Shown: positions 32,742 through 45,995 of the stretch, one piece after another
Layout: each line of letters begins with the position of its first letter
Numbering within the stretch: position 1 is the first letter of the stretch
Source: Brugia malayi
Lineage: Eukaryota; Nematoda; Chromadorea; Rhabditida; Onchocercidae
DNA length: 64,000 bases
Assembly: GCF_000002995.4 (NCBI RefSeq)
Contig: NW_025062284.1
Coordinates: 62,001 to 126,000, forward strand
Direction of reading: 5' to 3'
Notes under the pieces: generated by a model
Database searches by the model: none
The model's input: only the letters and a program-made list of their open reading frames with translations
What the model was told of the DNA's origin: nothing
Program-made: the position numbers and the translations under genes

Positions 32742-33446
32742 GATGGAACACAATTTTGTGAAATGACAGAAATATTCAAATGAAAGCTTTTTATTTCAAT
32801 TAAAGATCAAAGGTTCAAACAGTTTTTAATCTGCCTATTGTTTATCGTTTTTTTCTTTTACATTTTCGTTTTTCTCTTGCCCAACTGCTAGTTTATGAAT
32901 GCTCTTTTGAATCCGGAAGGAAGTGTTACAATAGCGCGTACGTAAATCTGATACTTAGGAAGAGTATTGTTCCATCATTTCAGTAATACGACCTGAAGAA
33001 TGAGATTCTAATCATTTTCATGCATTTAATTGGGTTCATTTAATAAAGTCGCATCTTCACATCTGTTGATAGTATCACCGATGGGAACTTCATCGGATGG
33101 AAGCATCACCTGAAATTTGCTAATTATTGCTTTTTGACATACATCCACTGCTATTATCAGAAAGAATTTCAACATAAGCGATGTTTGATGTTTGAAAAGA
33201 TGGGACAATTTTCAAAAGTTTGATTGACAAAATGGAGATAACATTTGTATAAAGGAAATTGATGAATGGCAGGGATTAAATGTCATCGTATGGTGAAATA
33301 TTTAATTAATTGTGTAGTATTAAATAATCCTGTCTGCTTTGTTTAATAAAATATAGTATATTGAGTAGTAAGTAAAATATTGAGTGAGTTATTTGCATAT
33401 TGTAAAAGTTTCAGTTTTAAATTTTGGTGACGTAAATTAAATGATA
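32084..33446. repeat. Segmental duplication, unit 2 (pairs with 24878-26240)
   Basis: Partner of the block described at 24878, offset 7206 bp. It includes the small ORF copy at 33026-33208. Confidence 0.92.
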
Positions 33447-33844
33447 ATTGGAAATATATTAACTTATTTCCGACATTTATTTTTAAGTACTGCTTACTAT
33501 TTTAATTGTATTTCAGTTGATCACATTCAATTCTTCCTCAACAGATCTATCTCAATGTATTCATAACCGATCGAACTGTAGTAGATTGAGATGGTTAGTA
33601 CTGAGAAGGCATTAATTCCAGAGTGATCAAAAATGAAAAGTAATTCACAATGAATTGACTGGATATAGGTAAAAATTTGAATGAACAATGATCCAGTGAG
33701 TAATAAGTAAAAATGATTCTGACTAAGTAATAATTTAAAACACTACACTTTTTTCAATACCACTCATTTTAATCTTTGCCTTTCTTTTTTAGAGCAAATG
33801 AGAAACGAATTTAACAATTCAACAATTCAACTAACGAATCAAAA

Positions 33845-34010
33845 AGGTAAGGAAGTTTTACTTTCAAGCAAGAAGTCGAATGAATTGCACAAATTCATTA
33901 TTTGACATTGGCTCGCAGCCATCATTTATATTGAAGGAACTGGCAAATGAATTAAAGTTAGAGGAAAAAACTAGAAACCAATATAATCGAAAATGGATGA
34001 GTTTGGTACA
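33845..34010 (+). mobile_element. BEL/Pao retrotransposon protease remnant
   Basis: The plus strand reads GKEVLLSSKK in one frame and then, from the ATG at 33880 in another, SLFDIGSQPSFILKELANEL followed by KLEEKTRNQYNRKW. This matches the DUF1758-type aspartic peptidase of BEL/Pao elements (L-x-D-x-G-S-Q-x-S-F-I-x-x-x-L-A-x-x-L). Only the protease neighbourhood survives; no reverse transcriptase or LTR was seen. Confidence 0.55.
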
Positions 34011-35043
34011 GTTCACTATTCGACTCATTATAAATTCAACAAAATTTTTGTTTACCAACGTGAGTTCGCCTTAAAAGAATGCACCGCGGGTCCATTATTA
34101 TCTCAGATTTGGAGATTTATTACTTCGAATGATCAAAAATGTGGTAATAGCCAATATTTGAAAAAAGGTTTTTGCAATTAGAATAGCTTCCTCACAACAA
34201 AATGTACTTTATTTTTTAGTTGAAAAAATATTAGAGATAAAACTGAACACAATATAGCATGTTGCCGTTTTCAAGGAGTTTCATTCTGATGTTAAATTTA
34301 AAGTGCTTTTTAAATTCCCTTCTACTATCATTCTACTATCGATTGCTCTTAACTATCATCTGGAAAATACTAAATTAAATTACCTCAGGAAGAAATTGTT
34401 CTGTGAAAGAAATTACTTTAGGTTGACAATGTTAAACAATCAACTAAAGAAATTCAAGAAGCACTCGAGAATTATGAAGAAATGAAGTCTATCATTAAAG
34501 GAGCTTTAGTGAATGTAATAAAATTCCCTTCAATTCAACAAAAATATTTCCGAACACATAGAGAGCACTGTTAAATTTAAGAAAATTGTTAGTGTTAACT
34601 GTAACTCCAATAAAGATTTCTTTCAAATCACTTTACTGGTTAAATGCAAATGCGAGTAAACACCTGAATGCAAGGTGCGGTATGTTCGCATGCAGCTTAA
34701 ATTTTTTCGTAAATTATATCGAATAGTCAGCAAATAAAGACTAATACGACTTGCTTAATCGCGACGAAATCTAAATATCAGAAATTTAATGAATCAGTCA
34801 CCAGTGATTTATTAATATTAATGGATTATCACTTCATAATTCTGTAGCATTATGTAAGCACAGGACTGAAGTTTTTTTAAATGGACAAATCACTAAGTAA
34901 AAGTCATTTCCGAAGTAAAAATAATTCGAAATAAACGAATAATATTAATAAATTGTCATTCTGTAACTTTATACATGTCGCATTTCCCTTTTATCTTACG
35001 ATCGAACAATCTTAGACTGACAACTAAGCAACTAAAGGTTTTG
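34011..35043. other. Gap: unrecognised, possibly further retroelement debris
   Basis: Short frames, for example 34300-34485 and a charged stretch near 34440-34510 (EIQEALENYEEMKSIIK), without identity. Confidence 0.35.
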
Positions 35044-35896
35044 GCATTATTATCGTTCACAATAAACATTATTATCGTTCACAATAAACATTATTATCGT
35101 TCACAATAAACATTATTATCGTTCACAATAAACATTATTATCGTTCACAATAAACATTATTATCGTTCACAATAAACATTATTATCGTTCACAATAAACA
35201 TTATTATCGTTCACAATAAACATTATTATCGTTCACAATAAACATTATTATCGTTCACAGTTCACAATAAACATTATTATCGTTCACAATAAACATTATT
35301 ATCATTCACAGTTCACAATAAACATTATTATCGTTCACAATAAACATTATTATCGTTCACAATAAACATTATTATCGTTCACAATAAACATTATTATCGT
35401 TCACAATAAACATTATTATCGTTCACAATAAACATTATTATCGTTCACAATAAAAATTATTATCGTTCACAATAAACATTATTATCGTTCACAATAAACA
35501 TTATTACAATAAACATTATTATCGTTCACAATAAAAATTATTATCGTTCACAATAAACATTATTATCGTTCACAATAAACATTATTATCGTTCACCAATA
35601 AACATTATTATCGTTCACAATAAACATTATTATCGTTCACAATAAACATTATTATCGTTCACAATAAACATTATTATCGTTCACAATAAACATTATTATC
35701 GTTCACAATAAACATTATTATCGTTCACAATAAACATTATTATCGTTCACAATAAACATTATTATCATTCACAGTTCACAATAAACATTATTATCGTTCA
35801 CAATAAACATTATTATCGTTCACAATAAACATTATTATTATCGTTCACAATAAACATTATTATCGTTCACAATAAACATTATTATCGTTCACAATA
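35044..35896. repeat. 22-bp minisatellite array, ~38 copies
   Basis: The unit is CATTATTATCGTTCACAATA plus AA, mostly identical. A few variants carry an extra GTTCAC (near 35259, 35311 and 35774), a shortened unit near 35504 or CGTTCACC near 35590. There are no spacers between units, so it is not a CRISPR array. It is non-coding. Confidence 0.97.
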
Positions 35897-38800
35897 ATAA
35901 TGTCGCATAAAATATGAATGTCACATTGTGTTATATAGAAATTATTGCAAAAATCTTTAAAAGTAAGCTGTTTGTTACAGAGATAAAAAGAATTTAAAAT
36001 TTTGTGAGATTATCTAAAAGCGCAAGCGGAAATGTCCCATCACAGATTGCCATTCTTTCCATCTTTCAATTACTTTTTGTCTTTTTCCTTTTAGCACCAA
36101 CATTTTACGCTTGCACACTCACTTTCGCCCGTCCTCCTCTTTCTCTCTCTCTTCGTTACCGTTCTCTTTATGAGATAATTGCTCTCTTTGTCTCCCTCAG
36201 TTACTTCTACATCCCTTCCGGTACCGTTTGTTTCACTTGCTGATGGCTAATGTACATCGAGTGAGAGTATTCCTGTCTACAGTTTCTCTTGTTGTCTGTC
36301 CCTACTTTCATCATTGTAACAAGAATGGCTATCGAATTAGACTGACTTCTCTAACATTCTCCTCTAACAGATGAAAACTCAAATTACTTTCTTTGCTTAA
36401 TCACTATGGTGTTTCCATGCAAATGAATTCAGTTCAATGCAAGTGCTCGGTCAGATGGCACAAAACTGCAGTGTCACATGTCCTCAAGATACGATGGATA
36501 AGAGATGTGACATTGTTGTTGGTTGACACTGCAGTGATCCGATGGAAGCAGTGGTCGACTCGGGAACAGACCTGGATTAGTTGGTCTGATCGTGACGATA
36601 ACTCTTTTTTCTCGTAAAAGGAAAAATCTTCAAATCAAAAACATTCTCAGAATTAATGCTTCATCAAGGAGTGATAATCATATTCTGAACCAAACTGAAA
36701 TAATACAAAGTCATTTGAAAATAAAACCTTGAAATCAAAATTCTTTAGGGCTGAGCATTTGACATATATATAACTATAACTAGTTGAGGTGCAAACTAGA
36801 GTCATGGGTAGTTGGTCGTATGAGAAAGTTGGTTGGGACTTTTACAGGTTGTCATCCGATAGAGAACGGTCTGTTGCAGAGGAGTATTGAGCCGAGACTG
36901 CAGGACACTTTACAAGTGAGTGATGAACAAGCAGAGTTGCAGTAATGCATGCAAGATTACTCGCAGACAAAGTTATATAATTATTTAAGAGACAATGTTA
37001 AATGAAATAATCAATGCTCTTAGCAATAACCTTTATTCCACAGATTCTCGTCTTATAGATTTATTAAAAAATGTTTCGATATGTTATAAAATCACTTTGA
37101 TTAATTAGTTAGACTGTCGTAAATTTTGTAATTCATTGCATTGATTACAGAACAGATATTCAGCATTTCTTTTACATTTTCACTAAATGGTACTTACTTT
37201 AGCTTCCCAACCAATTTCAGGTTTTTTCTTGCATATCAATTCCTGGCAACGAAAGTATTCTGTTCAGTATGATTCTCTCTCTGTAATTATTTTTATCAAT
37301 CCCATTTCATACTATTCTTCTCAGTTGGACTTTTGAGCTTTAGTCTAGGACTTCTTCCACTGCACTGTATAATTCTATGAAAATTAAAGTGATCTTTTAA
37401 TTTGTGCATAAATATTTCAATTTGATTATGATAATGACAGTATGCCAGGTTATCAATTGGCTATTTTAAGGTGCACATTGAAGTAGACTACTGCAGACTC
37501 TCAGAAAGAAGTATTTATTTACATTTACAAATATTTTTGGAGATTCTCTGAGATTTGGAATTTACTTTCTAATCAAATAGTCATTTAAATATATGATATA
37601 GTTAGTGAGAAAAATGAACTTGCGAAAATGAAAGACAGTTTATAATTTATTGACATTCATAAAATATATTCTAAATTAAGTTAGGTAGACAGACCTTCAC
37701 AAGGCATGTATTTCTAAACTTATTGATTTTGTTCTCAGTTATCTTTAATTTTAGCAACTATTTAGTCCTATCTTAAAAGCTTTCAGAAGATGGGTGAAAG
37801 TTTGATCAGAGAGTTGATTTCAGTTCTTTTACGTAAACAGACAATGCTTCAACCACTGTACGTGTTAATTGTTTTTTTTTTTTTTTTTTTTGATTAGAAA
37901 TAAGTTAGGGACGGAATTTCAATTTCATTCTGTTGTCAGAGTGTTAAGAAGTGAAGTGGAATGCATAAATTTGATGTTTAAGTGTTCAATTGTAACATTT
38001 TTTTTAATTTTAACAGAAAGTAATACACTGAAACAATCAATTCCATTTGTTTCCTGCAACAACAACAATAAACAAAGTCTAGTTTTGTTTACAGTTCTGT
38101 CATTGTTGTAAACAAACTTGTTTTCAGAAAGTAGCATAATGTTTGGACTGGAAAACCGACAGGTTAATATAGTTTTAATGAAGACGTTGACATATTTGTA
38201 ACAATCTAGTGATACTTGCACCTGAAAAGATTGTTTCTCTGTGAAAACATAATCATACTAAGATATTAAGCAAATTTTATTTCGAATAAAAATGAAGTCG
38301 AAATGATAATTCATTAAGAAATGAGCGAGTTTAGCTGCTGAATGACTGTTCGAAGGATAATTTACTGAGCTTTACAAAAATCTGAAAGTTTATTATTTTA
38401 TGTTTTTTGGATCGTTCACTTTTCAATTTTGTTTTGATCACACGTCTAATCAACTTATTGGCTATTGTCCAGTATTGAACTGTCATCTGTCTCTTTCCTT
38501 CATCTACTTATTTCAGTATTAAACTTCAAATGCTGTTATATGTTTTTGTTGAAACCAAAAATGATATTTTCCCTTCATCTGAGCTCGACGTATTTCAAAA
38601 TGGAATGAAGTTGAAATGATCAAATGTGAAGAAATAATTATGGTTTAATTTTCATTTCGTTTAAGGATTTTCTAAGCCCACAAAATTCATTGCTGACCTT
38701 GGATGGAAAAACCAGGTCAAACTGAAATATGTCTCTTTCATTTCAGAAAAAGATTTTTCACTCATTCCAAAAATAAATTTTTTTTTTTTTAAACTTGTAA

Positions 38801-41001
38801 TAAAAAACAAATGACTATTTTAACATCTATTTCTGTGTCTCTATTTCTAATTTCATCATTTCTATAAATCTTCATTAGACACAATTTAGAAGAGAAATGA
38901 CGTAAAATCAGAACACGAATCTTAGAAGAATCGCTGTAGTTAGTGACAAAGAAAACTATGTTACCTTCGCCTGAAATGCTTCCTTCCCTTTATATGCTTC
39001 TTCATGTCACATTTAAATTTAAAAACTTCATATGACATTTAAAAGGGAAATTTAAATTTACCCAGAATTCAAGCAGCAACAACGTATACTCTGCATGGAA
39101 TACGTCACTAATCAATATTCGATATTGAATTCAGCCCAGTTATTTTCTTCGAAATAGCTAATCATAAATGTTATCAATCCTACTGATAAAAGCAAAATGA
39201 ATAAAGTGAAAGGCTGAGACATATTTTTGTCGATGTTTAAATTCTGCATAGTAATGATCAAAAAGCTTGAGAGAGCAAAAAATTCGAGAAAGAAGAATCA
39301 GTGACCAAATGCTATAAAACGAGATGAAATGAGCAGATATGTTGATTTGTAAGACGATCTTACTCGATTTTGTCCTTTGAATTCAAACTTTTAGGTAATA
39401 TATTCAAGTAAACAAAAATAAGGTTTTGTTGTTTGTTATTTTAACTTCTGCCAAAGAGGATAGAAAGTCGTCAAAGCCAAACAAAGATCGCTAAAATAAT
39501 AGTCTTACTCGTAAATCAGGTCTTGAGAAAGCCTTCATTTCTTGGTTCTATCAAAAATTCGAAGTCTCAAAGCAGCTGGTAATAAAGTTAGAAGTAAGCA
39601 ATGCTTATAATCTATAGAAAATGAGCTGTTTTATTGGAAAATGCTAATTAAAATATTCATATTAGGATGGATAGATGCACCTGCAACTGCTTTAGTTTAC
39701 TTCAATGGCAATTTTTAACACATTCACTTACTCCTTGCGTCATTTGCGTTGCACTGCTATCACAACATTTGCGTCACCTGTTGTGTCCCTAAAACTTTCA
39801 ATTAGAAGTCAATTACGTTAAAATTTTGATGACTTATGAAACGTAAGTGACAAGCAATCGCTTACATTTGGTAAGTTCATTTTTGCTCTTCCTTCGTTAC
39901 CACTTCTAATATACGTCAGCGATCAGCTTCATTTCCAATAGATCAGGTCAAGCCTTCACGTCGTTTATTAGTGAAAGTGTTCGTCACTCTTACGTCCTTG
40001 GCTTCTTTACGTTCTCTACGTGTCTTTTCCCATCTAAAGTCTAAAGTCAAGCGCTACATACAGCAACAAATCTGGCTTTCAATTTAGGTCCTCACTGCAC
40101 ATATGCAGACGTACATATATTTAACGGACCAAGATAAACACATGTCATTCTGCGTTACACGTGTACACTTACGTGTTTGTGTATGTTTGTATGTATGTAT
40201 GTGTATGTGTATGTGTGTATGTAATGTGATGGAATGGAAATGACTCGAAATATCCTCTAATCTTTCCCCTCGGACTTCTCTCACCTCGGTCCTCGGTGAT
40301 GAAAAGTTTTATTTCTTAGATTTGTTTGTTCAGTCCTTTTTGTTGGCTATCATTTCTCTTCCATTCATATAAATGTTAATTAATCACAATTGCATGTGAC
40401 ATGAAACACATATAATTAGCTTATCTCTACTGTACACTTCACAAGGGCGGATGACTTGATGATTACTCTCAAAAATTTCATTGAAAAAGTGATAGATAAG
40501 TGAGAAGAATGAATCATTTTCGAGCATAAGAATTGTCACCCAATCCACTACACACTCACTTCACTAATTCCAGAAATATTATCCATTACGAAAATAAGGA
40601 AATGAAATCCATTTTTTCGCCCTCTATACCAAAAGTCGATGCTGGTTCCGTTGGATCATTTGATCCCTTCACAGCGCCATTATTAGATTCCTGTCGCGGA
40701 ACTGGAAACTGGGAGGAACACGTCAAGTGAATAGATAATTACGTGAAATACACGCCAAACTTGCGTATATTCTGCGTTATCTCTTGTGTTGTGGATGTGT
40801 GACTGTATCTCATTCCAAAGCATCACATTAAAGTGGTGATGACCATACCGTAGTACATACCGTATACGAGGTAGGACACGCAGCATACGGTATGTAAGTT
40901 ACGCTCGTGTATTTAAGCAATGGATAGATGAGGTAAAGCCTTTGCTTTAAAGAGGATGGAAATGTCTCAGCGATTTGTAGAGTGTGAAATTTTCAGGGTT
41001 G
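35897..41001. other. Gap: gene-poor stretch
   Basis: No recognised gene in 5.1 kb. Open frames at 36004-36243, 36393-36617 and 37869-38221 have no domain that I know. It contains poly-T at 37871-37891, a TG/TATG-rich microsatellite at 40171-40224, a 12-bp inverted repeat at 36465-36476/36524-36535 and another at 40854-40865/40885-40896, about 100 bp upstream of the receptor start. Confidence 0.45.
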
Positions 41002-43264
41002 ATGGATAGCTATTCGCAGATTCACGCAATAACTATAAGCATTCTCTGCTTGGCTTTGGGCACTTTACTTCTTATTGCTAATCTTCCTGTACTTTATGCT
41101 CTTCTTGCAAGTAGTAAATTAAGGCTACGGTATGCTATCTTGGCTTTACTACTTTTGGCTGCTGCAATTGGAGGTAAGTTACAGAGTTGAGGAGGAAAGG
41201 TTGTGATTGGACTCTCTCCGATATTTCCATCCACATTGTATCAGCTCAGCTTGCTTGTTGCTTCTTTCGGATGGCACAGAAGTGCTTGCTGCATACAAAT
41301 ATAACTTTTTATTGGGAACAATTTCAAGAGTTCGTCCGTCTGCGATGACTTTTTCTAGGATTTAATTGCATGCTACGAGCTTTCTCAATTATTATGGAAT
41401 TATGGAATGAAAATGATTGCAAGAACTATACCAATCAATCTTCCTACACTAACAGAACGCCGTGGAACTGCCTTGGCCCAGTTGGTTATTTTTCTTTTGG
41501 CTATAATTTCTAGTCTTCAATATTTTGTAATTTTCTAACATTTCAACCGATAAATTCTGTTCTTCAGTCAGGTTAATTAACTGTTCCATGTTTTAACCTC
41601 TAACTTAATATTTACTTCCAAAAAACTTTTCTGATCAAGTTCGAAAAATAGAGACAGTCTAACTGCATTGAAAGTTAATCTTGAAGAAATTAAAAAGTTC
41701 TTTTTTCTATCTTGCGCAATGTTCATAAATGTTTTTCTATCTTGCGCAATGTTCCAATGTTGATTTCTTGATTTTTTTTTTTTTTTTTGCTGACATTCAT
41801 TTCTCTTATATTTTGATGAACTTATTCATCTAATAGTATCTAATAGCCAAATTTTTTTGGTAAACCGATGACACCTAAAATAATATAGTGCGTACACATT
41901 TTTGCTTTCCAAAATGCCTGCATTTAATTTCACATCAATTTTTCAAGCTTTTAAATTCAGTTCATCCAGTAATTGAAATAGGTACCTTTTGGCTAACTAA
42001 CATTTTTAAGCCATACTTGTTTAGCTGCTTCGAACAGTTTACCAAAGAAAATTTCAAATTATGTGATTTCAGGTTGCGAGTCACTACGAATTATTTTCCT
42101 TTTTACTTCTTCCGATAACACTGCTAGTGAACAGTACTGATCGACTATTGGTGATATACAATCCAATCAGCTATTTTCTGCATCCAAAACTGTACCTTAC
42201 TGTCCAGCTTTCCATGGCTGGTCTTTTTCAGCTTGGCTTCATGGTTTACGTCATTATCGCTAAATTTAACGTACCATTTGTTAACAATAAGTGCACGTTC
42301 GTTTTTCTTTCTGACTTGTTAAATGTTCACGTCAATTCTCTTAGCAAGAACTATTCGCTAAGAATTATTTTATGCATCATTCAGTTAAGAGAACTCAACT
42401 CAAGATTAATTAAGGAGTGATCACATCATTGTTTGGACGTGGTTCAACAGTTTCTTTCATTTCATTTACTATTATCATTCGTAGAATCGATATTTACATT
42501 TACGACAGCCAATACTATGACAGCTAATACTACGTGATAGCTACGCTTACCTTAATATATGTTGCTTTCCAGATGTTACGTAATGATGTCAAGAAGAACG
42601 CTTTTTGTCCTTCTATTTGCACGAATGTTTATTTCAACTATGAGCATTCTCGTAATGCTTGTTGTTTTGATGAAATTTCGACAAGTACAAAAAACTGTTA
42701 GGGTTGATCGTCGTTTGGCCAATTTCAACACACGTCAGCGAGGCTTCACACAAGCTATGCTTTTCTCTTGCTGCTTTACTTTTGGTAAGTTTTGTATATG
42801 TTGTTTACTACGATTAGCTAACAGGTAATTTGTTGTATGAAACATAAGTTGACAGGAAAGTACAGAGGACAGACTTATCTTCTTATCACCTAACTATATC
42901 ATCCTTTGATGCAACAGATAGACCGGATAACTGTTCACAATATCTTTCATTTCTTCCGCTTATGTCTCATCGATGTAACACACATTCCATCGTTGCAGCG
43001 TTTTTTGTTCTACCCAACGTTACAACATACTGCACCAAACTATTTGAGATGGAAAATGCCGATCTGTACAATTCATACTTAAAACTGATCAGCTACACCT
43101 CTACATTGGACTTTCTTGTCATTATGCTATATCGACAACAGGATATTTCTGCGGAAGTGCTGCAACGCTTTCCATTTCTTCACTCTTTTCGAATTTTATT
43201 TCAACCATTACTGAAACCAGAAGTGAAAATTATAGAGCCAAACCAGACAAATCTCAATGCATGA
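41002..43264 (+). CDS. Seven-transmembrane receptor (nematode rhodopsin-like/chemoreceptor type)
   Basis: Five exons are predicted: 41002-41173, 41245-41333, 42073-42290, 42573-42784 and 42999-43264; phases 1, 0, 2, 1 match at each junction and give 957 nt, 318 aa. The start is the ATG at 41002 (MDSYSQIHAI). TM1 is SILCLALGTLLLIANLPVLY and TM2 RYAILALLLLAAA. Exon 2 is extracellular loop 1 with paired Cys. TM3 ends in NSTDRLLVIYNPISY, the DRY-like D-R-x-x-V/L-x-x-x-P-I-x-Y motif of nematode srsx and related receptors. TM4 and a loop-2 Cys (VNNKC across the splice), TM5 with a basic intracellular loop 3 (KFRQVQKTVRVDRRLANFN), TM6, and TM7 (LKLISYTSTLDFLVIMLY) follow. Exons 1, 3, 4 and 5 are well supported; exon 2 and its GTCCGT donor, and the GTGCAC donor of exon 3, are my best fit. 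Ligand unknown; it would act at the plasma membrane, probably of neurons. Confidence 0.72.
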
Positions 43265-45781
43265 ATTCCATAAATTGTTTGCTAATTTCTTCATTCCAAA
43301 CAAATCGATTTATTTGTTCCTCTATAACAAATAAGCTTATAACAAAACCTTGTTTATTAAGAGAAATGAACTTTGAACTGTCTTTCCATAACCACCCTAC
43401 GATATAATTCTCCATAAAGCAAATGAATAACATGGAAAACGTAATCAATCGCATGTCGGAGAATAAAACGGCAAAACAAAAGTGTCCAGTCTCTCGTTGA
43501 TCACAGCAGCTACTACTTCCTGCTCGATCGACTACTGGGTAGTAGATGCTGACTCTGCTACCACCTGTCAGGAATCTGTTCTCATTAATTCAAAAACAAT
43601 CAATTCAAGGCTATTCATATGTAATACCACCATTGTTTCATGTCAATATGACTGCCCTCTGAAGTAATGTAATGCGTTCAGTTTTTCTGATTAGGGACGC
43701 ATCATTTAATCACCAATAAAGCAATTTTCTGGAATGAATTTAATTTTCGAGCGTTGCTATTCCTTCGAACTGTTGATTTGCAGTTAGTTTCTTTGGAAGG
43801 AAAAGCTTCCTTCAATTTTATTATTTCAAAATGTTTGTGTCAATTGATTCACTCCTAGCTGTTCCATCCTTAATATTGCAAGTAAGACTAATGAATTATT
43901 CCAAAATCTTTGAAAAATTCAGGGTATGGCCAATAGCTTTGAATATAGACAGCGAGAATGATAAGGTCTTTAAGTGTATTCATTTGTACATACAAACAAC
44001 ATTTTTGTATGTTTTGCTCAATTTAACAATTATGATGACAAGCAAGAAAAAATTACACTAGGATGGTTAGTAGCTGATAAATTTTCATTTTCTTTTAAAA
44101 AACTTCTGGATAGAAGAAGAGCTTAGATAATAGTCAGGGTTACCTTAATATAGCTGCTAATTAGTGGTGACTGTCGAGAGTTTTCCTCTCTGAATGATAA
44201 TTCTTCCAGTCGCTGAATTCTTTCATTTAGGTAAATTTTTCTAAAAAAACTAATCATTCATTTTGGGAAACTCTATTCAAATTTTTATTTCAACTTCTAT
44301 GGAAAATTTTTGATTTTATTTCGAACTGTTAATCTGAATCTAACTTTCTGTTTCGTTTCTTCTCCATAAAAACTTCTTCGCCTTAGTCCATTCTCGACCT
44401 CGTGATAGCAGTATTATTCTTCATTATGCACTAAACACTAATCCTTCATTTCAATTAAGCATGCACCAGCAATAGTAAGATCATTGATATCTCTAACTCT
44501 GTGCAAATGATTCTTTTTCATCACCACAAGTTGATATGTCAGGCCAAATACTCTATGACTGAAAAAGATAACTTATATCGATTAGATAGATAAAACTTTT
44601 GATTGTAGATACTCTTTTATTAAAGTATCAGATTTACTAAATGATGGTAAATAACGATACAAATTTTAGTGCAATGATAAAATTCGAAGAAGTCTTTGGC
44701 CAACTGCATGAATATTTTGTTATTTCATCAAAATCAATTATCTTAATTACAAGTCTATCGAAGTTACGCTTTATTGCTCAGAAATTCGAAAATTTGTTCT
44801 GTCTCTTCTGTGGATTTAACAAGCCCATAAATCTTTCTATCTTCTAACCGAAACCGAAATCATAAAAAATTATACATGAATTATGCTTTAGAGATTAATA
44901 GAAATCTAATCTAATTGTTCCTACTAACATTACCAATACTTTTATTCTATTAGTATAATATAACTATATCTATTCTAATAACGACTTTAAAATGCCGTTG
45001 CAACATTTTTACGGTGAAATTTCATTAGTAATTAGCTGTTCTAAAAAAAATCAGGTCGAATATTAATGCCTGGACCTTAATTTTAATTTCGCTATCGTCT
45101 ATTTTTAAGGAAGATAACTTAATCAGTGCCGATGAGTGGCATAATTGAAATAGAAAAGAGTTCTCAATTAGCACTAATTTAGCCAACTCAAAATAATACA
45201 ATATATATGCATACGTATTATAAAAATAAATCAATTTTTTTGATGAAAAAGAGAAGCAAAAAAACGAAACTTCGATCAGTGCAATGACTTATTTTAACTC
45301 AAATACTTTCCTCTTTTAAAAGTGATTGTGCAAAAGAAATTTTTTGAAACCAATAATAAAATATATTATTCCATAGTTACAATCTGCTTTAGAATTTTAG
45401 CATATTCGAATGTCTGATGGCAGAATAGCATAAACCAATGTATCCATCTATAGCTCAGTTATAACATACAAATATCAACTGCTCCTCTCAAGTATTTTGG
45501 ATTAGGATTAACGTGAATTAACTAATAAGTTACCCAGTGCAAAGAATTGATTTGAAAGAGGATTGACTGGCCATATGATTTAAGTTTGTATCCTGGTTGT
45601 ACATAACAGTGAGTGGGGAAGTGCTAATGATAAAGTGAAAGAAAGAGAGAGACAGTGATCTTTCTATGCAAGAGAAGAAATATGGGAACTAAATTGGACA
45701 GACTAAACCTTTGGTCTTTCTCTCTCATTCCAACCCACTTCCGTTCATTCAAGTATTTCTGTCATTTCACTTCTTCTTCAG
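43265..45781. other. Gap: nothing recognised
   Basis: Several short frames (43482-43667, 43831-44061, 44641-44847) without recognisable domains or paired splice sites. Confidence 0.4.
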
Positions 45782-45995
45782 TGCATCTGTGACCTATGAC
45801 CCTGTCACTTGGTTCAGTCTTCTGTTCAGTATCGCTTCTGGTGAGAGTGACACTTTCTTTCAAACTACTCTCGACACTGATGAATCATCTGATACTTTTC
45901 ATAGTTCACAACAACATATCATTTTAATCAGTCTTCTTCAGCTTACTTCCGGTCAAAGTAACAGGAGAGGGGGACAAGTACTTAGCAGAAGCTAA
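45782..45995 (+). pseudogene. Diverged relative of the zinc-finger gene N-terminal module
   Basis: After a CTTCTTCAG acceptor-like site the frame reads SVTYDPVTWFSLLFSIAS then GESDTFFQ, matching SITPIIWFNLLLCIAS then DKNETFYP of zinc-finger exon 1, with clear nucleotide similarity (TGGTTCA-TCTTCT...ATCGCTTCTG). It then runs directly into HSSQQHIILISLLQLTSGQS, matching PGSQQNVVPIYFHQLT and SGQHGN of exon 2, so about 110 acidic-region residues and the intron are missing. No in-frame ATG and no finger exon were found within the next 700 bp. It may be an old truncated copy, or part of a paralogous gene that carries only the secreted module. Confidence 0.5.

Noticed and set aside
35044..35896. CRISPR array
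   Set aside because: Units follow each other directly without unique spacers; it is a minisatellite.
40084..40284. 66-codon minus-strand ORF with HTHIHIHIHT
   Set aside because: Translation of the TG/TATG microsatellite.
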